Assembly (NCBI GenBank): GCA_030612485.1 | Contig: JAUWNS010000089.1 | Location: forward strand, 1 to 9,233 | DNA from: Candidatus Bipolaricaulota bacterium | GTDB lineage: Bacteria > Bipolaricaulota > Bipolaricaulia > UBA7950 > UBA9294 | Direction of reading: 5' to 3' | DNA length: 9,233 nucleotides | Shown here: piece by piece, positions 1 to 5,962 of the stretch | Position numbering within the stretch: position 1 is the first letter of the stretch | Layout: every line of letters starts with the position of its first letter | The notes under the pieces: generated by a model | The model's database searches: none | Told to the model about the DNA's origin: nothing | What the model saw: the letters and a program-made list of their open reading frames with translations, nothing else | Made by a program: the position numbers and the translations under genes

Positions 1-199
1 GGGGTATGGAGCCACCCTCGTGATATGATCGGTTGCATGCCATCGCTCATCGGCTCAACAGTGTATGGCTTCATCGCTGCGCAGGGAGCATTGTGATACC
101 AGGCACGCGGGCAGACGGTTGCGCTTGCAGCCCGCGCAATGTGCAAGGGCCGTAGAACCGAGCGACCGTCCGATTGCACGCCGTTGTTCGGTTGCTGTA

Positions 200-616
200 T
201 CAAACACGGCTTTCCGTGAGAACGAAGTCTTTTGCGGATGCCAGCGCTGAGAGAAGTTCGCTGAGTTTCGGAATCGTTGGTACCGATCGCCCCTGCTCGT
301 ATCGGGCGTAGGTATTCAGGGACCTGGATCCAAGCCTTCGTGCAACCTCCGCAAGCGTCAAACCGGACTTGGTTCGCTCACGTCGAAGGAGGAAGGCCGT
401 GAGAGTAGCCTCATCGGAAGCACCGACTTCGAAATACTCACCCTTACCGGGAAATACCCGGACTTCGAAGCCCGGCTTGTTAACGAGAACCTCGAGGGCA
501 TCTGCGATTATCTCGAAGGCTTCTTTCTTGGTGTGACCTTGCGTGACTACGCTCAAAATCGGCACCTCGATCGCCCAGTACCGTCCCGACTTGAACACTT
601 TCCCAGCGAATCTCAT
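200..616 (-). CDS. hicB: HicB-type antitoxin with C-terminal XRE helix-turn-helix
   Basis: This is the predicted antitoxin of a HicAB type II toxin-antitoxin system. It should bind and neutralise the HicA RNA-cleaving toxin and repress its own operon. The 138-residue protein starts with a HicB-like partner-binding fold (about residues 1-65, with FxGKVFKSGRYWAIEVP and a helix with KEAFEIIADALEVLV). A XRE-type helix-turn-helix follows at about residues 76-128 (LTLAEVARRLG, then NTYARYEQGRSVPTIPKLSELL). Many HicB proteins carry an HTH rather than a ribbon-helix-helix domain, so this architecture is normal for the family. The ATG overlaps the hicA stop codon as ATGA, which implies translational coupling and a toxin-first operon. 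No terminator is evident downstream. The family call is firm; activity is not shown by sequence. Confidence 0.88.
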   Translation of the reverse strand: MRFAGKVFKSGRYWAIEVPILSVVTQGHTKKEAFEIIADALEVLVNKPGFEVRVFPGKGEYFEVGASDEATLTAFLLRRERTKSGLTLAEVARRLGSRSLNTYARYEQGRSVPTIPKLSELLSALASAKDFVLTESRV

Positions 617-792
617 GACGCACCTCCCCCGGCCTCTTTCAGGATGGCCTTGGCGGTGTACTCGTTGATCTCGGTGTGTCGCGGCACGACGAGATCCCTT
701 TCGCCGTTGGACCAGACATCATGCCGACCTCCATGTCGGGCCAGAATCCACCCGAGAGCGCGCAACTTCTTCTCGAGGTCCCGGCGTTCCAT
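613..792 (-). CDS. hicA: HicA-type mRNA interferase toxin
   Basis: A 59-residue ORF lies immediately upstream of hicB and overlaps it by 4 bases. It reads MERRDLEKKLRALGW, then a basic segment ILARHGGRHDVW, then VVPRHTEINEYTAKAILKEAG. This is the HicA pattern: a small dsRNA-binding-like fold with a GG-x-H catalytic histidine (His24 here) and a C-terminal helix. HicA toxins cleave mRNA to arrest translation until HicB binds them. The length is typical of the family. The ATG at 792 is the only sensible start, since no Shine-Dalgarno precedes it and the predicted transcription start falls almost on the ATG. The gene is easy to miss because it is under 60 codons. I am confident of the family from sequence and gene order. 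Confidence 0.88.
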   Translation of the reverse strand: MERRDLEKKLRALGWILARHGGRHDVWSNGERDLVVPRHTEINEYTAKAILKEAGGGAS

Positions 793-798
793 GACTAG

Positions 799-826
799 AT
801 ACTACACCAATACGTGTATTTGTCAA
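799..826 (-). promoter_or_regulatory. hicAB promoter with embedded operator-like palindrome; likely leaderless start
   Basis: Reading the minus strand, a perfect -35 TTGACA (826-821) is followed after 16 bases by TAGTAT (804-799, 4 of 6 matches to TATAAT). The spacer contains the inverted repeat AATAC-AC-GTATT (820-809), well placed to be the operator for the HTH domain of HicB. The hicA ATG begins only 6 bases past the -10, so transcription would begin at or within a base or two of the start codon and the mRNA would be leaderless. The promoter elements are seen; operator function and leaderless translation are inferred. Confidence 0.6.
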
Positions 827-1006
827 GTCGGGAGAGGGAAGTTCCAGAGTCAGCCGAACGTGTTGCGTGAGTAGCTCCGGATACAATATTGTGAAAGAGG
901 TCGTGCCCGGCGTGAAGGATGGAACAGCTCAAAACAACTATGTCCTACTATTAACTTGTAGAACCTGCACCTGTTGATTTCTTACTTTAACGAATCTCAG
1001 AGGCAT

Positions 1007-1078
1007 ACGGGCTTGGCTATCAGCGACGCCTAGAAGCGGGGGCGTAGCAGACGCTGTAAGGCACCCGCTGATGCCCGT
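1007..1078. repeat. Structured inverted repeat after the HEPN-like gene
   Basis: The outer arms ACGGGC (1007-1012) and GCCCGT (1073-1078) are perfectly complementary. So are ATCAGCG (1019-1025) and CGCTGAT (1066-1072). TTGGCT (1013-1018) remains as a one-sided bulge. The interior has a further pair, ACGCC (1026-1030) with GGCGT (1041-1045), and an alternative pairing CAGCG/CGCTG. It starts 20 bases past the stop codon of the HEPN-like gene. Position and asymmetry recall an attC site, but the flanking boxes fit poorly (GTCTAAT at 1086-1080 and GTTAAAG at 991-985 on the minus strand, 6 of 7 each, badly spaced). No T-run follows, so it is not an intrinsic terminator. The structure is clear; its function is unknown. 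Confidence 0.5.
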
Positions 1079-1097
1079 TATTAGACCTTTCCCCCGA

Positions 1098-1940
1098 TCA
1101 CTGATTGACGACTACCTGAAACGAGTTGCAGGTTATAGGATCTACAATAGTTCCGCTATATTGAATTGCTTGTGCTATTGCTTCGTAGATAACGGTCAGT
1201 TCGTCAACCAAAAAAAGCATAAGCAGTGGGAATTCGCCTTCCGGACAGGAAAACCACAGGATTTTGTTGTTCCAGAATTGGAACTTCACTCCGCGCCATT
1301 CGTACTGATAATCCGTGCCGCTGTAAATAAAATTGTTGTGCATCGAGTTCCTGAATTTTCCGTAAAAGCCCAAAAACGCCTTATCTTCTTTCACATCTCG
1401 CGAGTAATCGTTCCTAATTTTCTTGAAGATAGTGTCAATCTTGCGGTTAATCGGAACGTGGCTTTGGATCAACGTCTTGCTCAGTTTTTCCAGTACCGTT
1501 TCATCAATTGGCGTTGAATTTTTGCGTAATATTCTTACTACATCATTGTATTGATACTGTTGCATTAATACAGAATGATCCGGTGTAAACAAATTATGGA
1601 TGATGCCAGTAACGCATATTTCAAAGGCGGTCCACGTATCAACGAGCAAATGACGATTAAGACTGCTCTTAAAACTGCCAATCCATGGCCGCTTGCTCAG
1701 GGAAATCAAAAGATTGGGATGTTTAAGATCTTCTGGCGTGGAGTCACTCGGCATTCTGAGCTTGCCCTCCTTAGTCAGAGCAGCCATCTCTACAGCGAGA
1801 TTGCCATAGTAGAAACTATTGAGGCATTCAACTATTTTGAGGAAGAAGGTCTTTCGTAGATCGTTCTCAGGATACGACGTCCTCTTTGCCCGGTCCTCGA
1901 TAGCGACGATTAAATTGTGGATTCTGTCGAGAAATGTCAT
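1098..1940 (-). CDS. Uncharacterised HEPN-like protein (RNSMHNN motif)
   Basis: I do not recognise a named family. The predicted 280-residue soluble protein is rich in helix-forming sequence. A helix with W103-T-A-F-E107 is followed by I-I-H-N-L-F, and a later segment reads K-F-R197-N-S-M-H201-N-N-F-I-Y. R-N-x-x-(x)-H motifs at the start of a helix, paired with an earlier acidic helix, are the hallmark of HEPN domains, found in many toxins, abortive-infection and CRISPR-associated ribonucleases. Here only three residues separate R and H, where the usual motif has four to six, so the assignment is tentative. I chose the ATG at 1940; a TTG nine codons upstream is possible but less likely. The gene is more AT-rich than cysS or the transporter genes, consistent with transfer. 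The nearest upstream promoter I can see is at 2353-2381. Confidence 0.6.
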   Translation of the reverse strand: MTFLDRIHNLIVAIEDRAKRTSYPENDLRKTFFLKIVECLNSFYYGNLAVEMAALTKEGKLRMPSDSTPEDLKHPNLLISLSKRPWIGSFKSSLNRHLLVDTWTAFEICVTGIIHNLFTPDHSVLMQQYQYNDVVRILRKNSTPIDETVLEKLSKTLIQSHVPINRKIDTIFKKIRNDYSRDVKEDKAFLGFYGKFRNSMHNNFIYSGTDYQYEWRGVKFQFWNNKILWFSCPEGEFPLLMLFLVDELTVIYEAIAQAIQYSGTIVDPITCNSFQVVVNQ

Positions 1941-1991
1941 TTTTTTGTGTTCTCTGATTTGTGGCAACTTTCAAGTCCTGGCATAGGACAG

Positions 1992-2010
1992 GGTCTAACA
2001 TTGTTTATCG
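1992..2010 (-). other. Possible integron core site (attI-like or cassette boundary)
   Basis: On the minus strand GTTAGAC (1998-1992) matches the integron core consensus GTTRRRY perfectly and is preceded by ATAAACAAT. This resembles the crossover region of class 1 attI, where an AAACAAA tract precedes GTTAGGC. It lies between the integrase remnant and the HEPN-like gene, whose ATG is about 50 bases further on, a typical distance for a cassette gene. I could not find a convincing matching inverse core for an attC here. A 7-base match alone is weak evidence. Confidence 0.28.
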
Positions 2011-2179
2011 ATCCGCATAACACCAACACCCCAAACACGGCTACGATTGCCGTATAAGACGCCTGCCAATAGAGCATCGCTTTCGGGGTAACCGGTGAGA
2101 TGTCAAGTCGTTGCGACAAAACGCCATTCTTATCACCGTATCTTACATGGATCGGCATAAGACCTCCATGTCTACCTGA

Positions 2180-2272
2180 GAGCATATCGACGGGGTTGCG
2201 AACTCCGGCTGGTCCACAGTTGAGGACGTGGGTGTAAACCACGGTGGTCTTCACGTCTTCATGGCCAAGGCT
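2180..2272 (-). pseudogene. Decayed C-terminal fragment of an integron-type tyrosine integrase
   Basis: Read on the minus strand, one frame gives [18 protein letters not shown] followed by [13 protein letters not shown]. This is recognisably the C-terminal end of IntI/XerC-like integrases, whose usual form is LLGHxDVKTTMIYTHVLNRGPxGVRSPxDxL. It includes the LGH box (2269-2261) and the nucleophilic tyrosine (codon 2236-2234). Upstream of LGH the expected RTVQEL-type sequence and the rest of the catalytic domain are missing or frame-disrupted, and downstream of the DML the similarity stops. A GTG-initiated frame continues to 1937 and encodes a hydrophobic stretch around [11 protein letters not shown], but that part has no recognisable family and may be chance. 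The remnant cannot encode a working recombinase. It indicates that an integron or related element once sat here. Confidence 0.72.
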
Positions 2273-2325
2273 TGGCCTCCTCCGTTCAGACTCTGAGCAT
2301 ATGTGACAGCACGTCCGTCTTCCAT
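2251..2325 (-). CDS. Possible 24-residue leader ORF
   Basis: ATG at 2325 opens a 24-codon frame (MEDGRAVTY... ending ...ALAMKT) that stops at 2251, inside and out of frame with the integrase remnant. It has a good Shine-Dalgarno GGAG with 6 bases before the ATG, and it begins about 20 bases after the predicted transcription start of the promoter at 2353-2381. The product resembles nothing I know. It may be a real leader peptide or just decayed integrase sequence behind a promoter. Confidence 0.25.
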   Translation of the reverse strand: MEDGRAVTYAQSLNGGGQALAMKT

Positions 2326-2352
2326 AAGTCTCTCCACTCTAGAGCTACAGAT

Positions 2353-2381
2353 AACATAGCATCCGTCCCGCCGCTTGTCAA
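2353..2381 (-). promoter_or_regulatory. Strong sigma-70-like promoter reading into the integrase remnant and HEPN-like gene
   Basis: The minus strand shows a perfect -35 TTGACA (2381-2376), exactly 17 bases of spacer, then TATGTT (2358-2353, 4 of 6 matches) preceded by TG-C, an extended -10. The -35 overlaps a 6-base-pair hairpin GCTTGT/ACAAGC (2373-2389). A symmetric CTCTAGAG sits just past the expected start site. It lies after the stop of the methyltransferase-like gene at 2425 and points toward the HEPN-like gene about 400 bases away. Function is inferred from the match only. Confidence 0.5.
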
Positions 2382-2424
2382 GAACAAGCATCTGATCCCT
2401 TTGCCCGTTGTTGAAAAACCATAA

Positions 2425-2985
2425 TCAAAAGAACAGGAAATATCTAGGCACACGGTTCATGTAACTTCGATATGAACCACCATACTGTTCTAAGCAAGCG
2501 CTCTCTTCTGCTAGAATTCTTGAGTGAAGGAATAACGAGGATATTATTTGAATGAATAGCGCAAGCCAAGAGCCTATGGCAATGCAAATTCCAATAAAGG
2601 TTACGAAAAACATGAGTTGCTGTGGATGACGTGATATTCTGTAAAGGCCACTGGTAATTGGCTGATCAAGGGACGCGCTTTTGAAGTTGAAAAGCGCGAC
2701 AACAAACCCAGCCAACCCAAGGATATACAAGATAATTCCAGGGATGAAAACAGCGGAGCCGGTTTTCAATGGGGTAAAGATTATCAAACTAAAATAAATA
2801 AAGGCAAAGAAGCTTCCTATGTAAATAACCACTTTATGCCTCTTGCTCCGGCCAGACTTATCGTAAAGCCTCTCTACTACATCCTTCGGAAAGACTATTA
2901 GCAAAATTATGTATGCCAAATACAGCAAGAATACAAGAATCCAGCCATTTAGACACCCTATTTCAAGTGCTGGAATTAGTTCCAT
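2425..2985 (-). CDS. Isoprenylcysteine methyltransferase-family membrane protein
   Basis: This is a predicted integral-membrane SAM-dependent methyltransferase of the ICMT/phospholipid-methyltransferase-like superfamily; the bacterial substrate is unknown. The 186 residues contain hydrophobic segments at about 14-33, 52-71, 80-100 and 122-150. The family signature follows: G113-L-Y-R-I-S-R119-H120-P121, then E160-E161 and the terminal Y-G-G-S-Y-R-S-Y with V179-P-R-Y. RHP and EE are the cofactor-binding elements of the family. The start at 2985 is supported by AAGGA seven bases upstream. The gene begins 45 bases after one edge of the attC-like site and is AT-rich compared with cysS, so it may be a cassette gene. 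No attC is recognisable after its stop. It resembles its neighbour at 3171-3662 only through family motifs. Confidence 0.8.
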   Translation of the reverse strand: MELIPALEIGCLNGWILVFLLYLAYIILLIVFPKDVVERLYDKSGRSKRHKVVIYIGSFFAFIYFSLIIFTPLKTGSAVFIPGIILYILGLAGFVVALFNFKSASLDQPITSGLYRISRHPQQLMFFVTFIGICIAIGSWLALFIQIISSLFLHSRILAEESACLEQYGGSYRSYMNRVPRYFLFF

Positions 2986-3029
2986 TTCTCATTCCTTCCC
3001 GCTGAATATTGTTGCTATGCATTTTGGCG

Positions 3030-3154
3030 ACTCAACGGTTACTTGAGCAGTCGAACGGCGCAAGCCCAGAACCTTTCGATTATTATAACCAACTCTGGCA
3101 AATCGCGCCGCTACCCTCCGAACAAAGTGAGGTCTGCTCGAAGTGGGGTTAGGC
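3030..3154 (-). other. attC-like integron recombination site
   Basis: Read on the minus strand, directly after the gene ending at 3171, the order is R'' GCCTAAC (3154-3148, matches RYYYAAC), a 4-base spacer, L'' CTTCGAGCAG (3143-3134), a structured interior, L' CTGCTCAAG (3050-3042), a 5-base spacer, and R' GTTGAGT (3036-3030, matches GTTRRRY). The L''/L' arms pair over 9 base pairs with one extrahelical base (plus-strand G3140) on the '' side, as in known attC sites. The interior folds further: CGGCGC (3056-3061) with GCGCCG (3105-3110), CCAGA (3066-3070) with TCTGG (3094-3098), and a side stem CCTC (3115-3118)/GAGG (3129-3132). The 125-base length is within the known attC range. R'' and R' themselves pair only partly. 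The bulge side implies that the cassette gene is the one at 3171-3662. Confidence 0.65.
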
Positions 3155-3170
3155 CGCGCACCTTCTCCAT

Positions 3171-3662
3171 CTAATCCCTTCGCTTGAGCTTCCAGACAAT
3201 GCCCAACAGGATATTCAGCCTCGGCACTTCCTGCTTATACGTCTCGTAATTTACCCCGAACTTCTCTACCAGTTGCTCGTCGGCCATCCTCGTGATCTGA
3301 TCTATGCTTACTATCCCAATCACACCCAAAATGACAATCAACCAATGCTGGCTTACTAACATTGCCGCCGGGTACGTTAGAAGCCAACCAAGATAGAGAG
3401 GATGACGCACTACTGAATAGACCCCTCGCTTCACCACCACTGTTGTGGCGGTGAAGTCTCCCCCCTCCTGGAGATTCCCCTTTCTTCTTAGCGTAGCCAT
3501 TGCGAGTATAATGAGCAGAATACCCACTCCAACAATGACGTTGCCTACAACAAAGAGAGCCTGACTTGTGGGGTTATGAAAGAACAGGACAAACAGTAGC
3601 CAGCAGAGAACGATGGTGATGCTTGCGATGGGGAAAGACAGAGTGTTTAATCGCGATTTCAT
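3171..3662 (-). CDS. Isoprenylcysteine methyltransferase-family membrane protein
   Basis: This is a second small membrane methyltransferase-like protein, 163 residues. Hydrophobic segments lie at about 10-28, 36-57 and 93-121. The signature is R79-G-V-Y-S-V-V-R86-H87-P88-L-Y90, followed by D128-E129, F-G-V-N-Y-E-T-Y and V146-P-R. This is the SAM-binding C-terminal half of the ICMT/PEMT-like families. A D-E pair replaces the E-E of its neighbour. The substrate cannot be predicted; bacterial members include small-molecule and lipid methyltransferases. The ATG at 3662 follows AGGA at eight bases. The gene starts about 50 bases after the nuclease-like gene, so the two may be cotranscribed. Its stop is followed within 20 bases by the attC-like site, which marks it as a probable cassette gene. 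The C-terminus KLKRRD is basic and probably cytoplasmic. Confidence 0.8.
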   Translation of the reverse strand: MKSRLNTLSFPIASITIVLCWLLFVLFFHNPTSQALFVVGNVIVGVGILLIILAMATLRRKGNLQEGGDFTATTVVVKRGVYSVVRHPLYLGWLLTYPAAMLVSQHWLIVILGVIGIVSIDQITRMADEQLVEKFGVNYETYKQEVPRLNILLGIVWKLKRRD

Positions 3663-3712
3663 GATCCCTTTCCTCGTCAGTTTAGCGCGACAATGAGCAG
3701 CACATCTGCCCC

Positions 3713-4237
3713 CTACTCATGATCCCCGCTGGACAGTTCGAAAACCGGAACTTCCTCGAGTCCGACCAAGTCCAAGAGAGTGTCAAGATCGTGTACTTCA
3801 CTCGGAAGCGTATCAAGCACCACCACCATGGTGTTCCATTGTTGCTGGTGGATATACCGGACACATTGACTGACACAACGATCTCGCTCTGATTTATTGG
3901 GGTTGATCTTCAGTTCGATTGCCAGCGTGTTCTCAACCAGTATGTCTGGGATGGGGGTCGATGGTCTTGTCTCGATTATGTAATCGGAGCGCTCACGGAG
4001 GTAATCAGAGAGCCAATCTCCAAAGTCGTTCTCGCCAGAAAAGGTCTGATCGGGTTCGCACTGATCAAGGATCTGGGTAATCTGTTCGATAACGTTGCGT
4101 GAAGGCTGTAGCCGGTCGAAGTTCGTCTGTTGGGTACGGCTGTGTGTCTGTAGAAAATACGAGACCGCAACGCCCACGGCTGCACCACTGACAAAGGCAA
4201 TCAGTAACCAAACCACGCACTTTCTACGAGTTGTCAT
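3713..4237 (-). CDS. Membrane-anchored PD-(D/E)XK nuclease-like protein
   Basis: The 174-residue protein begins with a short basic stretch (MTTRRK) and one transmembrane segment at about residues 7-29, with no obvious cleavage site. A polar linker leads into a C-terminal alpha/beta domain. It contains P97-D98-I-L, then L-A-I-E108-L-K110-I, then Q124 followed by R-Y, and W-N-T-M-V-V-V-L-D. This D...E-x-K plus Q-x-x-x-Y order is the active-site pattern of the PD-(D/E)XK nuclease superfamily. It would place a nuclease-like domain at the inner membrane, probably on the cytoplasmic side given the positive N-terminus. I do not recognise a specific family. The following gene starts 50 bases downstream. 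Catalytic activity and role (defence, DNA processing or a degenerate fold) are not shown. Confidence 0.6.
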   Translation of the reverse strand: MTTRRKCVVWLLIAFVSGAAVGVAVSYFLQTHSRTQQTNFDRLQPSRNVIEQITQILDQCEPDQTFSGENDFGDWLSDYLRERSDYIIETRPSTPIPDILVENTLAIELKINPNKSERDRCVSQCVRYIHQQQWNTMVVVLDTLPSEVHDLDTLLDLVGLEEVPVFELSSGDHE

Positions 4238-4542
4238 CTATGTGAACCCTTCAAGAGATCACTCCGCACCAGCGAACCATGCTTAGCTTACAGCCTTGCA
4301 ACATAGTAGCTATACGAATCATTTGCCAACCCCGCTGTTACCGGCCCATATTCTCGCTTCCATTTCTACGTATTGACGTTGCTATTCTCACACGCCATCG
4401 TACAGCCATGAATCTATTCGATCAAATCCATCAAGCTTTTCGCGGGAAGCACTACCCTCAGGTGAAAAAGGGATGGGCGCTTTTTCCATGTGGGGCCAAA
4501 GACGATTCTGGCGGCGGTCGAGAAAGCAGCCAGTCCCCTTTC
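4238..4542. other. Intergenic stretch between cysS and the nuclease-like gene
   Basis: No supported gene. Besides the candidate promoter at 4300-4329, it holds an inverted repeat GAAAAAG (4464-4470) / CTTTTTC (4480-4486) about 60 bases past the cysS stop. This could act as a weak terminator in either direction, although its T-run is inside the stem and the stem is AT-rich. Nothing else is recognisable. Confidence 0.4.
4300..4329 (-). promoter_or_regulatory. Candidate promoter for the nuclease-like gene
   Basis: On the minus strand TTGGCA (4329-4324) and TATGTT (4305-4300) are separated by 18 bases, about 60 bases before the ATG at 4237. The -35 matches at 5 of 6 positions and the -10 at 4 of 6. 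No strong Shine-Dalgarno lies close to the ATG. This is a plausible but weak call. Confidence 0.35.
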
Positions 4543-5955
4543 TCAATTTGTCCAGATCGTCCCTTGCGCGGTGTCTTTGAGGGTGATGCCGAGTTCGGCC
4601 AGCCGATCCCGGATGCTATCTGAGAGGGCAAACTCCTTCTTCTCGCGTAGCTCGGCCCGCAGGTCGATGAGAAGACGGATCAGCTCATCTTGTATTCCCT
4701 TCTCCGCGCGATCCTTCTCCTGGAAGAGACCCAGGGGATAACCGAGTTTGCGGATGAGCGCGACTGCCTCGCGTAACGCAGGACGGTCCGCCGTCGCGGC
4801 AGTAGCGCGGAAGCGGTTCGTCTCAGAGACGATCTCCTGGATCGCGCCGATTGCACCGACGGTGTTCAGGTCGTCTTCCATCTCTGCGATGTAGCGCTCG
4901 CGGTACGGGTCGAGCGAAGCGCTGAACGATCCGCCGACTGGGCTGATTTCTTCTTGCGGAGAGTCAACGAACTCGGACTCTACCTCGTCGATCAGGGTGT
5001 GCACGCGGGCGAGAGCCTTCCTCGCCTCTTCGAGGCCATCCTTGGAGTAATCGAGCGGCTTGCGATAATGGCGCGCCAAATAGAAGTAGCGCACCGTCTC
5101 AGCACCGAACTCCTCCAACACCTCATGGGCGTAGGCGAAGTTGCCAAGGGACTTCGACATCTTCTCTCCACTGAAGGAGAGCATCCCATTGTGGAGCCAG
5201 AAGCGAGAGAAGAGCTTCCCGGTCGCACCCTCGGCCTGGGCGATCTCGTTCTCGTGATGGGGGAAGATGAGGTCGTTCCCACCAGCGTGAATATCGAGCG
5301 TCTCACCGAGGTACTTGCGTGAGAGGACGACGCACTCGGTGTGCCAGCCCGGTCTCCCTTCACCCCAGGGTGAGTTCCACTTTGGTTCGCCTGGTTTGGC
5401 GGCCTTCCACAGCGTGAAGTCGAGCGGGTTCTCCTTCTTCTCCGAGGCGGCGATCCGCGCACCGACCTTGAGGTCATCTATGCGTCGCCCTGAGAGCTTT
5501 CCATATCCCTCGAATGCTGTGACGCGGTAGTAGACGTCCCCGTCCACCGCGTAGGCCAGCCCTTTATCGATCAGCGCAGCGATGAGCTGAATCATTCCAT
5601 CGATGTTGTCGGTCGCCCGTGGGCTCTCTGTGGGCTCTTCGATATCGAGCCGTTTTAACAGGGTGAAGTACGCATCGGTGTATTCCCTGGCTAGTTTTGC
5701 TACGGTGATCCCTGTCTCTGCGGCGCGGTCGATCAGCTTGTCGTCGACGTCGGTCACGTTCTGCACGTAGGTAACATCCCACCCTTTGAACCGCTCAAAG
5801 TATTTGCGCAGCGTGTCAAAGACGATCACCGGGCGAACGTTTCCGATATGCAGGTGATCGTAGACGGTGGGGCCACAGACGTACATCCTCACGGTCTTGC
5901 CATCTTGCGGTTCGAACGTCTCTTTCTTGCGAGTGAGGGTGTTATAGAGTTTCAT
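4543..5955 (-). CDS. cysS: Cysteinyl-tRNA synthetase
   Basis: This class I aminoacyl-tRNA synthetase charges tRNA-Cys with cysteine in the cytoplasm for translation. The 470 residues are close to the usual bacterial length. The HIGH-type motif is H36-I-G-N39 in CGPTVYDHLHIGN, and KMSKS is at 265-269. The zinc site is complete with C27, C208 (GWHTEC), H233 and E237 (HHENE). The C-terminal anticodon-binding region is present (FALSDSIRDRLAELGITLKDT). The start at 5955 is fixed by a full consensus Shine-Dalgarno AAGGAGGTG (5971-5963). The gene appears monocistronic, with its own -10 box and a terminator-like hairpin before it. Nothing indicates damage. It is GC-rich and looks native to the genome. 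Confidence 0.97.
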   Translation of the reverse strand: MKLYNTLTRKKETFEPQDGKTVRMYVCGPTVYDHLHIGNVRPVIVFDTLRKYFERFKGWDVTYVQNVTDVDDKLIDRAAETGITVAKLAREYTDAYFTLLKRLDIEEPTESPRATDNIDGMIQLIAALIDKGLAYAVDGDVYYRVTAFEGYGKLSGRRIDDLKVGARIAASEKKENPLDFTLWKAAKPGEPKWNSPWGEGRPGWHTECVVLSRKYLGETLDIHAGGNDLIFPHHENEIAQAEGATGKLFSRFWLHNGMLSFSGEKMSKSLGNFAYAHEVLEEFGAETVRYFYLARHYRKPLDYSKDGLEEARKALARVHTLIDEVESEFVDSPQEEISPVGGSFSASLDPYRERYIAEMEDDLNTVGAIGAIQEIVSETNRFRATAATADRPALREAVALIRKLGYPLGLFQEKDRAEKGIQDELIRLLIDLRAELREKKEFALSDSIRDRLAELGITLKDTAQGTIWTN

Positions 5956-5962
5956 CCTGCCC

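Larger units (their letters stand above)
793..1097. other. Intergenic stretch between hicA and the HEPN-like gene
   Basis: No credible coding sequence is present. Apart from the hicAB promoter at its left edge it holds a perfect 10-base palindrome, ACAATATTGT (883-892), of unknown role and the structured inverted repeat at 1007-1078 described separately. I see nothing else I can assign between about 893 and 1006. Confidence 0.5.

Noticed and set aside
65..250. Plus-strand open frame of 61 codons at the left edge
   Set aside because: No ribosome binding site, arginine-rich shadow-like composition, and it overlaps the end of the well-supported hicB gene.
533..874. Plus-strand open frame of 113 codons across hicB/hicA
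   Set aside because: It lies opposite the start of hicB, the whole of hicA and its promoter; it is a shadow of those genes.
1007..1078. Intrinsic terminator for the HEPN-like gene
   Set aside because: The stem is strong but no T-run follows it on either strand.
1937..2254. Minus-strand open frame of 105 codons starting with GTG and containing a hydrophobic stretch
   Set aside because: Its first 25 residues are the tail of a decayed integrase and its start codon is internal to that gene; the remainder matches no family I recognise. I report only the remnant.
2261..2424. A second attC site after the methyltransferase-like gene at 2425
   Set aside because: TTTCAAC near its stop matches 6 of 7 of the core, but no matching GTTRRRY box or paired arms follow at attC distances.
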